A DNA stretch of 64,000 nucleotides from an uncultured Lachnospiraceae bacterium (GCA_910585295.1 CAJUDE010000012.1:1-64000), one strand, 5' to 3'. Counted from the first letter of the stretch, positions 8,396 to 17,335 are shown. A program made the numbers and translations. Notes: generated from the letters alone by a model not told the origin.

Positions 8396-8486
8396 ATTTT
8401 CCTCCTAATTCTTTACTGCCCTCCTAGTATCTGTCAAAGGCGCTTTTTTTATTCATAAAATTTTTTCGTTTTTTTTCATTTTCTAC

Positions 8487-8515
8487 TTGCATTTTTCGAC
8501 AAGCTATATTATAAT
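8487..8515 (+). promoter_or_regulatory. Near-consensus sigma-A promoter with no downstream ORF
   Basis: TTGCAT (8487-8492), a 17-bp spacer and TATAAT (8510-8515) on the plus strand. No plus-strand protein gene follows; the transcript would run into the terminator at 8599-8637. Confidence 0.75.
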
Positions 8516-8521
8516 AGCTTT

Positions 8522-8640
8522 TGTAAGAAGGATTTCACCTTCAGAAATTCTTTTTATAAGTTATACCCCTTATTAATTATTTATACTCCCCTCATAGGAG
8601 AGGTCAGTGGCTCCCCCGCTGACCTCTTCTCTTTTTTATT
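8522..8640 (+). ncRNA. Candidate small RNA (about 115 nt)
   Basis: Between a strong plus-strand promoter (8487-8515) and an intrinsic terminator (stem AGAGGTCAG/CTGACCTCT at 8599-8607 and 8619-8627 followed by a T-run to 8637) lies a sequence with no ORF. It begins with a small hairpin, AGAAGG..CCTTC. Promoter, length and terminator fit a free-standing small RNA. I do not recognise it as 6S, SRP or tmRNA. It could alternatively be the leader of a lost gene. Confidence 0.5.
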
Positions 8641-8649
8641 TTATAGGAT

Positions 8650-8957
8650 TAGGGCGTCAAAAGGCGGGATAAAAAATTTAAACTGGCAATTTGCACAATT
8701 ATATAGAAGGGATTGTGACTTGTTCCGCTATTAGATGTTCCTTAGTGGTCTGACGGCTCTCAGCAATTCCCAAACACGATGTTTGGGGAAGGCTTATGCT
8801 GAGCCATGGAGGGCGAATATAAGCCGGTTGTGTCAATTTTCAATAAGCAGCTTGGAACACTTAGAAATTCTTAGGGCAGGGAACAATCGGAATAATCTTT
8901 CTGCATGATTGTGCAAATTAACGATAGAAATTTTAAAAACCACCTTTTGACGCCCTA
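8650..8957. mobile_element. MITE-like element with about 65-bp imperfect terminal inverted repeats
   Basis: The ends read TA-GGGCGTCAAAAGG on both strands (8650-8665 and 8957-8942). The similarity continues inward without gaps for about 65 bp, including the shared block AATTTGCACAAT. TA dinucleotides flank both ends as expected for a TA target duplication (IS630/mariner style). The centre carries a second nested palindrome: GGCTCTCAGC at 8754-8763 pairs with GCTGAGCC at 8798-8805, enclosing CCCAAACA/TGTTTGGG. No transposase ORF is present. It may equally be a structured RNA; only one copy is in the window. Confidence 0.55.
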
Positions 8958-8970
8958 GAAATTGGCAAAA

Positions 8971-9003
8971 GCGGTTTTGGCAGCTTAAAACTGCCAAAAC
9001 CGC
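8971..9003 (-). terminator. Strong terminator of the cNMP-fold gene
   Basis: A perfect 13-bp stem, GCGGTTTTGGCAG/CTGCCAAAACCGC, with a 7-base loop; on the minus strand it runs into TTTTGCC. Confidence 0.75.
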
Positions 9004-9034
9004 CTTCCACAGCACGCCAGCCTTGCAGAAACCT

Positions 9035-11314
9035 TTACAAATCATAAAAATCTTTATTGACTTGTAATTCTTCTGTAATAATGCCGCCCTTTTTCTGGTA
9101 ACGGTCATACCAGAGCAACATATGGCGGGCTTTCCTGTCTTTTAATATCTCATATTTTTCAAACATTTCCCGGTACATAGGGTTCACCTTCAGCTCTGTC
9201 CGAATCGCCTTATTAAATGGGCAGTACCGGAAAATAATATCCCTTGCCACCTTATTTAGCCGGAAGCTGCCTTTAGACTCAAAACGGATCCAGCTCTGGT
9301 AGTCTTTTACAAACACTTCACGGAAATTGTTCTTCGACTTGTAGAGGGCATTTTTCACCTTTTCCTTGGCGTCTGCAGACAGGTCGTGGTTCTTCCTGTA
9401 ATACTGAATATAATCGTTGTATTCGGATGTAAGGGACGCTTCTGTGACATCGTTCCAACGCACGCCTTGAATCTTCCTGCACATCTCCCAGCGGAACCGC
9501 CCGCACACTTCCACCATCAGCTCCCCTACGTCAGAAGCCGTAAGTATTGGGAAAATAAACCTTGCCCTGGTGTCTTTTTTAATCCCTGCGGTTTCCTGCC
9601 ACATCATGGCCTTCCCGCCTGCGTTTGGCATCAGGATAATATATGGGATAACTTCTTTTTGAATCATTTCCATATTCACTTCATGCTCTGGGTCTGAAAA
9701 CCCTACTTCCCGGTAGAACAGGGAAAAGTCAATATTACGTATCTCATTTAAGGCCTCATTTGCCTTTTCAGCAGTAATAAGCATACGGTCCACCGAGCCA
9801 ATAATATCATCTTTGTATAAGATAGGGCAAAACGTAGATATTTTTCCATAGGTTGCCCGGTTTGTGGAGACAAACATATTCTGCAGCTCAAATTTCAGCT
9901 TCTCCCGATTATCTTTTGCCAAAACCGGCACCTGGGCTGCCGTAATTTTCCCAGTTTTTTTCTGCTCGTTCAAATACCCGGTGTAATCCATGTCAAATTC
10001 ATTTCTGGACGGCTCATTTTCCCCACGATAAACGCTTTTCAGCCATTCATAAATCGTCATTACATTCTCAGCCTTGCACCGTTTAATCCTCCCAGCCGCC
10101 TCAAATAGGCTGCGGGTATTTTCCTTCCCTGCCATCTCCTCATCCATAAATCCAAAATTCAAGAACATTTTCACCGAAGTAGGCACATAGCCGCCTTCTA
10201 TGGAACGGAAAAAGGAAAGCTCATAAATCCGGTAAAACTCATCTGTGATTTTCCGGCGTAACTTGCGCACATCGTCCGTGGTGGCGAGCATGTCTGGAAG
10301 GTTTTTGTATTCCTGCAAGGATGCGCGGAAGCTTTTTGCCTTCCCTTCCTCATAACCGGAAAATTCCAAAATCTGCGTCAGGTAATCAATCCCCTCTTCA
10401 TACGGCTCCATTGGCTCATCGGCTTCTTCCTGGCCGCCGTCCTCCCCTTGGGCGGTCCGGCTGAAATCATAATTTTCATACCCTTTGAAAACCGTATTCA
10501 TAAGCTGTTCTGGATAAAACCCGCTTTTTCTGGCAAAATCCATCAGTTCCGCAATCTTTTGCTTCACCACGTCAATATCCGCACCAGAAAAAGCTGCTTT
10601 TTTTGCAAGTTCAAAGTACATTTGGAACAGGCTTTCCGGGGATGCAGACAGCAGCAATTCCCGGTTTGCCTTTAAGTATCCTTTGGACACTGCAATCCCT
10701 TCCATAGCCTTCTGCATCCAACATGCGGCATTGGCAACCTCCCCAGCCCCAAGCACATAGTCCCTTGCCAGGCGTTGGTCCATGGCCTTTAGGGACAATG
10801 CTGAAAGCCGCCCATAATATTCCCGCACCCATGGGCTTATCTGCCCTTCCTGGGAGACTGGGGCAAAGGTACTCATGCCTGCAGAATTTTTCTCTGGTAT
10901 TTTAAGCATGCTGCATAATTTCTGGTAAATTCCAAAGCTTCTAGAAAGGAACCGGTAATACTCTTGGGCTTTCCGAAAGAAAATATCATGCCTGCGCATC
11001 AGCATATCGGCCTGATGGGCAGCTCCCATGGCAAACACCGCCACATATTTCTCTTCTGCTGTAAATATTTTCTTATAGTCATCTATCGTCTGATATGGAA
11101 AAGCATAAAAAGTGCAGTCTGTGCCTGCCACATAATTGTAGGCATAACTGCCTGAAACGCTCTCTGCAAGGCCGATAATGCCGCCCGCCTCCATATTATA
11201 TTCGTCATTCTCTGAAACTGCCCGGACACTTCCCTGCAAAATAATGAATAGCCCTTTCAGCTTATCCCCTTTTTTCAGAAAATGTTTGCCCTTACTTACT
11301 TTTACTGTCTCCAT
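9035..11314 (-). CDS. Large protein with N-terminal cyclic-nucleotide-binding-like domain
   Basis: 759 residues, apparently cytoplasmic. Residues 1-110 fit a Crp/cNMP-binding beta-barrel (KGDKLKGLFIILQGSVRAV, then GGIIGLAESVSGSY). The Arg normally present in the phosphate-binding cassette is not evident, so true cAMP binding is doubtful. The remaining about 640 residues are mostly helical with no motif I recognise; there is no HTH, kinase or transporter signature. An acidic linker (GEDGGQEEADEPMEPYEEG) lies near residue 290. Single-gene unit with a strong terminator, 21 bp after the DUF1700-like gene. Function unknown. Confidence 0.7.
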   Translation of the reverse strand: METVKVSKGKHFLKKGDKLKGLFIILQGSVRAVSENDEYNMEAGGIIGLAESVSGSYAYNYVAGTDCTFYAFPYQTIDDYKKIFTAEEKYVAVFAMGAAHQADMLMRRHDIFFRKAQEYYRFLSRSFGIYQKLCSMLKIPEKNSAGMSTFAPVSQEGQISPWVREYYGRLSALSLKAMDQRLARDYVLGAGEVANAACWMQKAMEGIAVSKGYLKANRELLLSASPESLFQMYFELAKKAAFSGADIDVVKQKIAELMDFARKSGFYPEQLMNTVFKGYENYDFSRTAQGEDGGQEEADEPMEPYEEGIDYLTQILEFSGYEEGKAKSFRASLQEYKNLPDMLATTDDVRKLRRKITDEFYRIYELSFFRSIEGGYVPTSVKMFLNFGFMDEEMAGKENTRSLFEAAGRIKRCKAENVMTIYEWLKSVYRGENEPSRNEFDMDYTGYLNEQKKTGKITAAQVPVLAKDNREKLKFELQNMFVSTNRATYGKISTFCPILYKDDIIGSVDRMLITAEKANEALNEIRNIDFSLFYREVGFSDPEHEVNMEMIQKEVIPYIILMPNAGGKAMMWQETAGIKKDTRARFIFPILTASDVGELMVEVCGRFRWEMCRKIQGVRWNDVTEASLTSEYNDYIQYYRKNHDLSADAKEKVKNALYKSKNNFREVFVKDYQSWIRFESKGSFRLNKVARDIIFRYCPFNKAIRTELKVNPMYREMFEKYEILKDRKARHMLLWYDRYQKKGGIITEELQVNKDFYDL

Positions 11315-11335
11315 GTGTCCCTCCTGTATCCCAAT

Positions 11336-11815
11336 TTACCGCCTGCCTCCAAAAAGCAGGGAATACACTAGCAATATCAATATAATCGGCACTAGAACTG
11401 GCAGCAGGAAAGCTACCACATTCGCCACAACCACAATCAAAAGAACCGCTATCATGACCATCAGCAATTTCCCATACCAGCTATTTAGCTTTAACCTGCC
11501 AAACCGCACATCCCAACCATCCTGCTCAGAATAATCCGCGCGAAACCCCCGGGAAGCCCCTGAGCCAAACTGCCCATACTCTTCTGAATAATACTGCCCC
11601 CGGGAAGCGCCTGGCTTGCCTGAAGTGTCAATCAGGGTCTTTGCAATCAGCCGGGGGTTCCCGAGCTGCCCAATCACTTCCTCCTCACTTCTCCCCTTCC
11701 TGGATTCTTCCATAATATAATTATCATAAAATTTTATATTATCATTAACTGCCGCCTGGTCAAGCTCCCCCTGCAATGCGACCTGCAGCTCATGTAAAAA
11801 TTCCTGTCTTGTCAT
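11336..11815 (-). CDS. DUF1700/HAAS-type membrane protein
   Basis: A 159-residue protein. The N-terminal half has the helical HAAS signature (TRQEFLHELQVAL...NDNIKFYDNYIMEESRKGRSEEEVIGQLGNP, about 1-60). A polar linker follows, then a C-terminal strongly hydrophobic hairpin (about 120-155, LLMVMIAVLLIVVVANVVAFLLPVLV). HAAS proteins are usually membrane partners of PadR-type regulators, but none is adjacent. ATG 11815 has AGGAGAG upstream; the longer frame has no ribosome site. Confidence 0.75.
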   Translation of the reverse strand: MTRQEFLHELQVALQGELDQAAVNDNIKFYDNYIMEESRKGRSEEEVIGQLGNPRLIAKTLIDTSGKPGASRGQYYSEEYGQFGSGASRGFRADYSEQDGWDVRFGRLKLNSWYGKLLMVMIAVLLIVVVANVVAFLLPVLVPIILILLVYSLLFGGRR

Positions 11816-11976
11816 GAAAGCTCTCCTATGTTCCACCCAATGTTTTCTCAACCATTTGTTATTCTACCATACTATCTCCTTTTTTTCACCATATTTTTCA
11901 AAACTTTTCAAAAAATCTATTGACAAATACCAAAAACTAGAGTAAGATATAAAATGTTCCATGGAACATTTGTTAT

Positions 11977-12050
11977 GTGTGTGTAGCTCAGCTGGATAGA
12001 GCACTTGGCTACGGACCAAGGTGTCGGGAGTTCGAATCTTCTCACGCACG
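11977..12050 (+). tRNA. tRNA-Arg (anticodon ACG)
   Basis: Acceptor GTGTGTG/CACGCAC, anticodon loop CTACGGA in CTTGG/CCAAG, T loop TTCGAAT, discriminator G. The only plus-strand tRNA of the window, directly followed by a terminator. Confidence 0.95.
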
Positions 12051-12057
12051 TATAAGG

Positions 12058-12083
12058 ACCTCGTTTTACGAGGTTCTTTTTTT
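12058..12083 (+). terminator. Terminator of tRNA-Arg
   Basis: GACCTCG/CGAGGTTC stem with loop TTTTA followed by seven T residues. Confidence 0.85.
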
Positions 12084-12089
12084 ATCTTA

Positions 12090-12280
12090 AGGGAATTTAT
12101 TGCTATGCAATCCGCTCGCGCGCGGAGAATGCGCTGTGCGCATTCTTTTTTATTTTCTTATCTTATAGGAAAGACCGCGCTGCTGTAAAGCGTTAAAGTC
12201 TATGACTTTCCTATAAGATAAAAATAATTATCGCAGGGTCTGCCCCAGCGAAGCGAAGGTATTGCGGCGAAAAACAAATT
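12090..12280. repeat. Mosaic intergenic palindromic repeat, copy A
   Basis: Three modules in order. (1) GGGAATTTATTGCTATGCAA with GAATGCGC/GCGCATTC hairpin. (2) A palindromic pair, CTTATCTTATAGGAAA ... TTTCCTATAAGATAAAA, enclosing about 40 bp. (3) ATCGCAGGGTCTGCCCCAGC-GAAGCGAAGG. The same modules recur at 17.5 kb (copy B, modules 1 and 2) and 29.9 kb (copy C, modules 2 and 3). No ORF. Confidence 0.8.
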
Positions 12281-12284
12281 CCAT

Positions 12285-12306
12285 GCCCCGTAGCTTACTG
12301 CGGGGC
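12285..12306 (-). terminator. Terminator of the ABC importer operon
   Basis: GCCCCG/CGGGGC stem directly after the last ATPase stop codon; the minus-strand tail is ATGGAATTTGTTTTTC. Confidence 0.55.
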
Positions 12307-12312
12307 GTTTGG

Positions 12313-12948
12313 CTATATGCCATTAATTTTAGGAAGCTCCACAATCCTGCTGCAAACCCTTTTTGCCAGCGCCATATTATGGGTAACTGCCACTATGCCC
12401 ATCCCACGCCTCCTTGCTTCCTCCAAAACCACCTGCCAGACCTGGGCTTGCGTTACCGCGTCCAACATAGCGCTTATTTCATCACAAACCAAAAATTTTG
12501 TCCCAGGCCCTAAAACACGTAAAATGCAAAACCGTTGCAGTTCTCCGCCAGACAGTTCAATAGGCCAGCGCCCCATCCAGGCCTGCTCGATTCCCATCCT
12601 CTGCAGCAGCCCTTCGTCAGGCTCCCAGCATTCTGTTAGGATTTTCCCCATTTTCCAGCGCGGGTTCACCGCCTGCTCTGGGTGCTGCCCCACCATTTGC
12701 ACTGGGCAGTAGCCAGACCCTTCAAAAGGCTCCCCACCCCACAAAACCTCCCCCTGGCACGGCTTTTCATATCCAGCCAAAATCCTGGAAAGCGTGCTTT
12801 TGCCAGAGCCAGAAGGCCCAACCAGCGCCACCCGTTCCCCTGGCCCCACCGTTAAATTTACCCCTTTCAATACCCAAGGGGAATTTTTCTGGTAGCGGAA
12901 ACTGACATCCTTTGCTTCCAAAACCTGCCCGATTCCCTTATTCTGCAT
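12313..12948 (-). CDS. ABC importer ATPase, DppF/NikE type
   Basis: A 211-residue nucleotide-binding subunit that powers uptake through the two permeases upstream. Walker A is VALVGPSGSGKSTLSR, the Q-loop follows near MVGQHPEQAVN, the signature motif is IELSGGELQRFCI, Walker B is FLVCDEISAMLD and the switch His is in VTHNM. It lacks the C-terminal oligopeptide-specific extension of longer DppF proteins, as in NikE-type subunits. The ATG overlaps the end of the previous ATPase gene by 11 bp, so translation is probably coupled. Confidence 0.92.
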   Translation of the reverse strand: MQNKGIGQVLEAKDVSFRYQKNSPWVLKGVNLTVGPGERVALVGPSGSGKSTLSRILAGYEKPCQGEVLWGGEPFEGSGYCPVQMVGQHPEQAVNPRWKMGKILTECWEPDEGLLQRMGIEQAWMGRWPIELSGGELQRFCILRVLGPGTKFLVCDEISAMLDAVTQAQVWQVVLEEARRRGMGIVAVTHNMALAKRVCSRIVELPKINGI

Positions 12949-13882
12949 AAATGCACCTCACTTCCCCACCCCGGAGGGAACGCATCCTTACCTCCCCCAT
13001 ACATGCCTGCATCCGGCTCTGGCAGCGGTCGGCAAACAAACACCCAGGCGGAAGGCTCCCAGCATAGGGCTGATGCCCCTCGATGGCTTGGAAGCCATTT
13101 TGGGGCAATGCCTGTAAAAACGCTTTACTGTAGGGATGCCTAAGCTTCTCCCCTTGCCCTGAAAAATCTTCCACTGGGGCAACCTCCAAAACGCTTCCCG
13201 CATAAAAAACAGCGATGCGGTCTGCCGCCTGCAACGCCAGGCCTACCTCATGGGTAATCAGCAATATGCCGCACCCTTCCCTGGCAAGCTCCCGGAAATT
13301 TTCCATGGTTTCCCTGGCAAGCCCCTCCTGCAGCCCAGGGGTAGGCTCGTCCGCCACAATCAGCTTTGCCTGGCCCATCACAGCTCCAGAAATCAGCACG
13401 CGCCTTGCCATGCCGCCAGACAATTGGTATGGGTAAAGCTCTGCTGTCGCCTCATCCAAATGGTAGCGGGCAAATACCTGCCTCATTTTCTCCATCCTCT
13501 GTTTCCTCTCGCGCCGCTTCCCGACCCCAATTACCTGCCGCCCTACTTTCATCAGCGGATCCAGATATTCCACAGATTGGGGGATAAAAGAGATTTCCTT
13601 CCCCCGATGCTCCTTTTGCGCCGCTTCATCCAGCGCCTTACCGCAAAATTCCAGCTTCCCTTCCATTCTGGCATTGCCTGGCAATATACCAAGGATTGCG
13701 TGCGCCAGCAGGCTCTTTCCCGAACCGCTTGCCCCTACCACCGCCACAATTTCCCCTGCATGTACCCGCAGGGACAGCTTATGCACCACTTCCAGTTTGC
13801 GGCGTTCCATGCCTTTCCCATACATGTCAAATGAAATGCTGACATCTTCCACATTCAAGACCGGCTGGCTTCCTCGCTCCAT
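12938..13882 (-). CDS. ABC importer ATPase, DppD/NikD type
   Basis: Walker A VGASGSGKSLLAHAI, Q-loop ISFIPQSVEYLDPLMKVG, signature YQLSGGMARRVLI, Walker B LIVADEPTPGL and switch His ITHEVGL. The C terminus has the oligopeptide/dipeptide extension with a Cys cluster (PPGCLFADRCQSRMQACMG) that in DppD/OppD relatives can bind an iron-sulfur cluster. The start at ATG 13882 is preceded by TAGGAGG; a longer frame reaches 13909 but would put that ribosome site inside the gene. 13 bp after the permease gene. Confidence 0.92.
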   Translation of the reverse strand: MERGSQPVLNVEDVSISFDMYGKGMERRKLEVVHKLSLRVHAGEIVAVVGASGSGKSLLAHAILGILPGNARMEGKLEFCGKALDEAAQKEHRGKEISFIPQSVEYLDPLMKVGRQVIGVGKRRERKQRMEKMRQVFARYHLDEATAELYPYQLSGGMARRVLISGAVMGQAKLIVADEPTPGLQEGLARETMENFRELAREGCGILLITHEVGLALQAADRIAVFYAGSVLEVAPVEDFSGQGEKLRHPYSKAFLQALPQNGFQAIEGHQPYAGSLPPGCLFADRCQSRMQACMGEVRMRSLRGGEVRCIYAE

Positions 13883-13895
13883 ATGCTTTGGCCTC

Positions 13896-14735
13896 CTATT
13901 CATTCCCACTATTAGGGTTCACTAACCGTTTCAGGTTCTCCCCTGCCACATCAAGCAACAGCACTGCCAGCAGCAAAAGCAGCCCTGGAAATACCGCCAT
14001 CCACCATTTTCCTGTGGCAATATAACTCATGGATTCTGACAAAACCACGCCGATTGCCGGAACCTCCGCCGGAAACCCAAACCCCAAAAATGTAACTGCC
14101 GCCTCATGCATAATGGCATGGGGGAACAGCAGCACCACGCCTATCAAATATACTGGAAGCATCTGCGGCACCATATGGCTCCATGCAACCTGGAGCCAGG
14201 ACTTGCCCATCCGGTAAGATGCCTGCACATACTGGGCGGAACAGATTTGCAGCACCTCCGCCCGCACCAGCCTGGTCAATTCCGGCCAATGGGTCAGTGC
14301 CACCGCAGCCAGCACTCCTTTTGCACCCCTTCCCATCATAAAGGAAATTAAGAGCAATAAAATCAAATGGGGGATGCCCATGCACAAATCCACACACCAA
14401 TTGACAAAACGGTCCACCACACCGCCCTTGACGGCGGCAGCCACCCCAAGCGCCAATGCAATCACAGAACTGACAGCCGTTGACGCCAGGCCAACCATAA
14501 TGCTGTTAGAAAGCCCCTTTAAACTTCTAAAAAACATATCCCTGCCCATATAGTCCGTACCAAAGGGATGTATAAAGGATGGCGGCGCAAACACCATATG
14601 GTAATCCACTTGGTACCATTGCGGGCTAATCAAAAGCCCTGCCAAAAGCCCAATGGCCAAATATGCCACAGCAGCCCAAATGGAACAGGCAGTTTGCCTC
14701 CTTCGGTTCCAAAATATGCTTTTCTCCTCATCCAC
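13896..14735 (-). CDS. ABC importer permease, DppC/NikC type
   Basis: About 280 residues. One N-terminal membrane helix (SIWAAVAYLAIGLLAGLL) is followed by the family motif HPFGTDYMGRDMFFRSL and five further hydrophobic segments. The ATPase-coupling loop is near AAVTFLGFGFPAEVPAIGVVLSES. Forms the membrane pore with the DppB-type partner. Overlaps the DppB stop region; GGAGG lies 9 bp ahead of a GTG at 14735 and too close to the earlier GTG at 14744, so the later start is chosen. Confidence 0.92.
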   Translation of the reverse strand: MDEEKSIFWNRRRQTACSIWAAVAYLAIGLLAGLLISPQWYQVDYHMVFAPPSFIHPFGTDYMGRDMFFRSLKGLSNSIMVGLASTAVSSVIALALGVAAAVKGGVVDRFVNWCVDLCMGIPHLILLLLISFMMGRGAKGVLAAVALTHWPELTRLVRAEVLQICSAQYVQASYRMGKSWLQVAWSHMVPQMLPVYLIGVVLLFPHAIMHEAAVTFLGFGFPAEVPAIGVVLSESMSYIATGKWWMAVFPGLLLLLAVLLLDVAGENLKRLVNPNSGNE

Positions 14736-15702
14736 GGAATCCACCCTCCTTGATCCTTGGGTCTATGGCGCCATATAGGATATTTGCAATGAAATTTCCA
14801 GTAAAGACAAACAATGCGCTGAAAATGGCAATGCCCAACAGAAGCGGCACATCCCCGCCCAACCCTGCCGCAGTAACTGCGCTCCCAATTCCAGGATAAG
14901 AAAATACGGACTCCGCCAGCGCAATCCCCCCAAACAGTTCGCTAAATGATGCAAATTGCACAGTGACTGCCGGAATTGCAATATTTTTCAGCCCATGCCT
15001 GCCCACAATCTGCCATATGCCTTCTCCCCTCGCCTTTGCGTACAATATAAATTCGCTTCCCAGAATTTCCAATAATTTCTGCCTGGTATACAGCGTAATT
15101 TTCCCTATGCCCAAAATACTTAAGGTAGCCGCTGGCAGGATCAGATGGTGGACGCGTTCCCCCAACGTCACCTCAGAAGCCAGCTTGCCCATTGGAGCCG
15201 CAAGCCCAATGGGGAACCAGCCCAAATTCACTGCAAAAATACTAAGCGCCAAAAGCCCCACCCAAAAAGTCGGTGAAGACTGAAACACCAGGCATACCGA
15301 TTTTATCACTTTATCTAGTATGCTGTCCTTATAAACCGCAGCCAATACCCCCAACGCAAACCCAAAGACACCAGAGCAGAGCCAGGATGCCAGCATCAAA
15401 GCCAGCGAATATTGGAACCGCTCTTTTATCACAGTCAGCACCGGCTGCTTATAAACAATGGATTCCCCAAAATCCCCCTTTAGGGTATTCCCCGCCCAGG
15501 CCAAGAACCGCTCCACAGGCGGTCCATCCAAGTTCCAATATTCTATGGCTTCCTCTTTCGCTTCCTCTGAAATGGTAGAATTTACCCCTATATAAGCGGT
15601 CAATGGGTCCATTGGGGCTTTTGCCATCATCAGGAATGCAAGGATGCTGACTGCCGCCAACAAGGACGCCATACGCAATACCAATTTGACTAATCTTTTC
15701 AT
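14728..15702 (-). CDS. ABC importer permease, DppB/NikB type
   Basis: 324 residues with an N-terminal helix (ASLLAAVSILAFLMMAKAP), a periplasmic-facing loop containing ERFLAWAGNTLKGDFGESI typical of DppB/NikB, then five membrane segments and a coupling loop near YAKARGEGIWQIVGRHGLKN. ATG 15702 with GGGGAC upstream, 13 bp after the binding-protein gene. Confidence 0.92.
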   Translation of the reverse strand: MKRLVKLVLRMASLLAAVSILAFLMMAKAPMDPLTAYIGVNSTISEEAKEEAIEYWNLDGPPVERFLAWAGNTLKGDFGESIVYKQPVLTVIKERFQYSLALMLASWLCSGVFGFALGVLAAVYKDSILDKVIKSVCLVFQSSPTFWVGLLALSIFAVNLGWFPIGLAAPMGKLASEVTLGERVHHLILPAATLSILGIGKITLYTRQKLLEILGSEFILYAKARGEGIWQIVGRHGLKNIAIPAVTVQFASFSELFGGIALAESVFSYPGIGSAVTAAGLGGDVPLLLGIAIFSALFVFTGNFIANILYGAIDPRIKEGGFRG

Positions 15703-15715
15703 ATGCGTCCCCTTC

Positions 15716-17335
15716 TTACTTTAACTTCCAATCTTTCATATTGCAGATAATTGGGATCCCATGCCCATGAGGATGGGGGATTTGGGTATCTGCTGAAATG
15801 TCCAGCCTGTCGCTGACAAAATAGCAATGCTCTATATTTACAAGGTACAGATACGGGTAATCCTGCGCATAGGCTTCCTGGGCTTCCTTCCACGCCCCAA
15901 TGGCGCTTTCCTGGTTATTCGCCGAAATAGCTTTTTCTATCAGCCCGTCCACCAATGCATTCCCATAGCCGCTGGGATTACTGTAAGGCTGCACTGTAAA
16001 ATGCTGGGAACGGAATTGGTTGTCAATGGCCATAGGGCTGAATTGCCCAAAGCCCCATACAACCCCCTGGGTGTATGCCTTCGTTACAATTTCATCCCAA
16101 GTTGTTTGCTTCACCTCTATAGAAATCCCCAGGCCTTTCACATGCTCCGCCACGGCTGCCGCCAACAGGTAACGGTCCTGCTCATCCGAAGGCGTATATA
16201 CCTCAAACGCGCATTTCACGCCGTCTTTTTCCCGGATGCCATCACCATCCGTATCTACCCAGCCATTGCCTTCTAACAGTTCCTTGGCTTCCTCTGCCTT
16301 AGAATCCTCGTACTCCATGGGTTCTCCCCAGATTAAGTTATTTGCCCATCCTTTTGCTGGCTTGCCAACCCCATGGAAGGCATTTTTTATGACCTCCTCT
16401 CGGTCAATGCCAATTGACAGCGCTTTACGCACCACCACATCAGAAGTCACTGCATTCCCAACTTCCACTTCTTCTCCTTCTGCATTCGTAAATATGCCTG
16501 GCTTACGGCAGGGAAGGCTGATATTGCGTACATCTATCGTCTCCATCTCTTCCAAATGCATCCCTTCCACTGACTCTGCCGCATAAGAAGGCTGCACCAT
16601 AACCACATCCAGTTGCCCGGACTTTGCATTGGAAAATGCCGCCTCATTGTCCATGTCCACAAAGGTGACTCGCTTTATTCCTGGCGCCCCCTCAAAATAT
16701 TCTTCGTTCGCCTCCACAATCAGCTGCTGTTCTGCGTCGTACTGCACCACTTTCCATGGGCCTGTGCCTATTGGCATTTTGTCAAAGGATACGCTGTCAT
16801 ACCCCTTGCTTGGCACAATCCCAAGCTGGGCAGTGCAGTCCAAAAATGGGGAGAACGGCTCCTTTAACGTAAACTGTACAGAATATTCCCCCAGCGCCTC
16901 CACCTTCTCTACTTTGGAAAGGTCAACCTCCCCATTCTGCCCCTGGTTCTCCATAACCGTCTTATATGTGAACGCCACATCCTCTGCTGTAAAGCCAGAG
17001 CCATCCTGGAATTTTACCCCTTCCCGTAGCTGGAAGGTATAGACCAGGGAATCCTCTGAAACTTCCCAGCTTCTTGCAAGGCTGCCTTCATATTCTGATT
17101 TGCAATTTACTTGCACCAGCCCATTATTGACAAAGCCATACCCATAAGGGAACCCTCCTTTGATTGGATCCAGCGACCCATCCCAAAACCCATGCCCTAC
17201 GTAACAGACAATGCTATCTGAGGCGCCAGCTTCTCCAGAAGCGCCAGCCTTTCTTGTCCCCGCCCCACATCCGGCCAAAGCAATGGCCAACGCTGCAAAA
17301 ATGCCAAGCAACATACCTTTGGTTCTTATTTTCAT
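15716..17335 (-). CDS. Peptide/nickel-type solute-binding lipoprotein
   Basis: 539 residues of SBP family 5. The signal sequence ends in a lipobox LAIALAGCGAGT, so it should be lipid-anchored outside the membrane. The family signature VYTFQLREGVKFQDGSGFTAEDVAFTYK lies near residue 95, and GIDREEVIKNAFHGVGKPAKGW in the second lobe. The C terminus holds a His-rich run (IPHPHGHGIPI), which could favour a metal or metal chelate; that is an inference and peptides are equally possible. First gene of a five-gene operon (binding protein, two permeases, two ATPases). Confidence 0.9.
   Translation of the reverse strand: MKIRTKGMLLGIFAALAIALAGCGAGTRKAGASGEAGASDSIVCYVGHGFWDGSLDPIKGGFPYGYGFVNNGLVQVNCKSEYEGSLARSWEVSEDSLVYTFQLREGVKFQDGSGFTAEDVAFTYKTVMENQGQNGEVDLSKVEKVEALGEYSVQFTLKEPFSPFLDCTAQLGIVPSKGYDSVSFDKMPIGTGPWKVVQYDAEQQLIVEANEEYFEGAPGIKRVTFVDMDNEAAFSNAKSGQLDVVMVQPSYAAESVEGMHLEEMETIDVRNISLPCRKPGIFTNAEGEEVEVGNAVTSDVVVRKALSIGIDREEVIKNAFHGVGKPAKGWANNLIWGEPMEYEDSKAEEAKELLEGNGWVDTDGDGIREKDGVKCAFEVYTPSDEQDRYLLAAAVAEHVKGLGISIEVKQTTWDEIVTKAYTQGVVWGFGQFSPMAIDNQFRSQHFTVQPYSNPSGYGNALVDGLIEKAISANNQESAIGAWKEAQEAYAQDYPYLYLVNIEHCYFVSDRLDISADTQIPHPHGHGIPIICNMKDWKLK

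Noticed and set aside
8522..8640. 6S RNA or SRP RNA
   Set aside because: Too short for 6S and lacking the large central bubble; no SRP-type GNAR apical motif seen.
8833..9108. Minus-strand 91-codon frame overlapping the palindromic element and the end of the cNMP-fold gene
   Set aside because: It crosses the inverted-repeat arm, the terminator stem and another gene in a different frame; no ribosome site.
11864..12049. Minus-strand frame over tRNA-Arg
   Set aside because: Antisense of a tRNA, without start signals.
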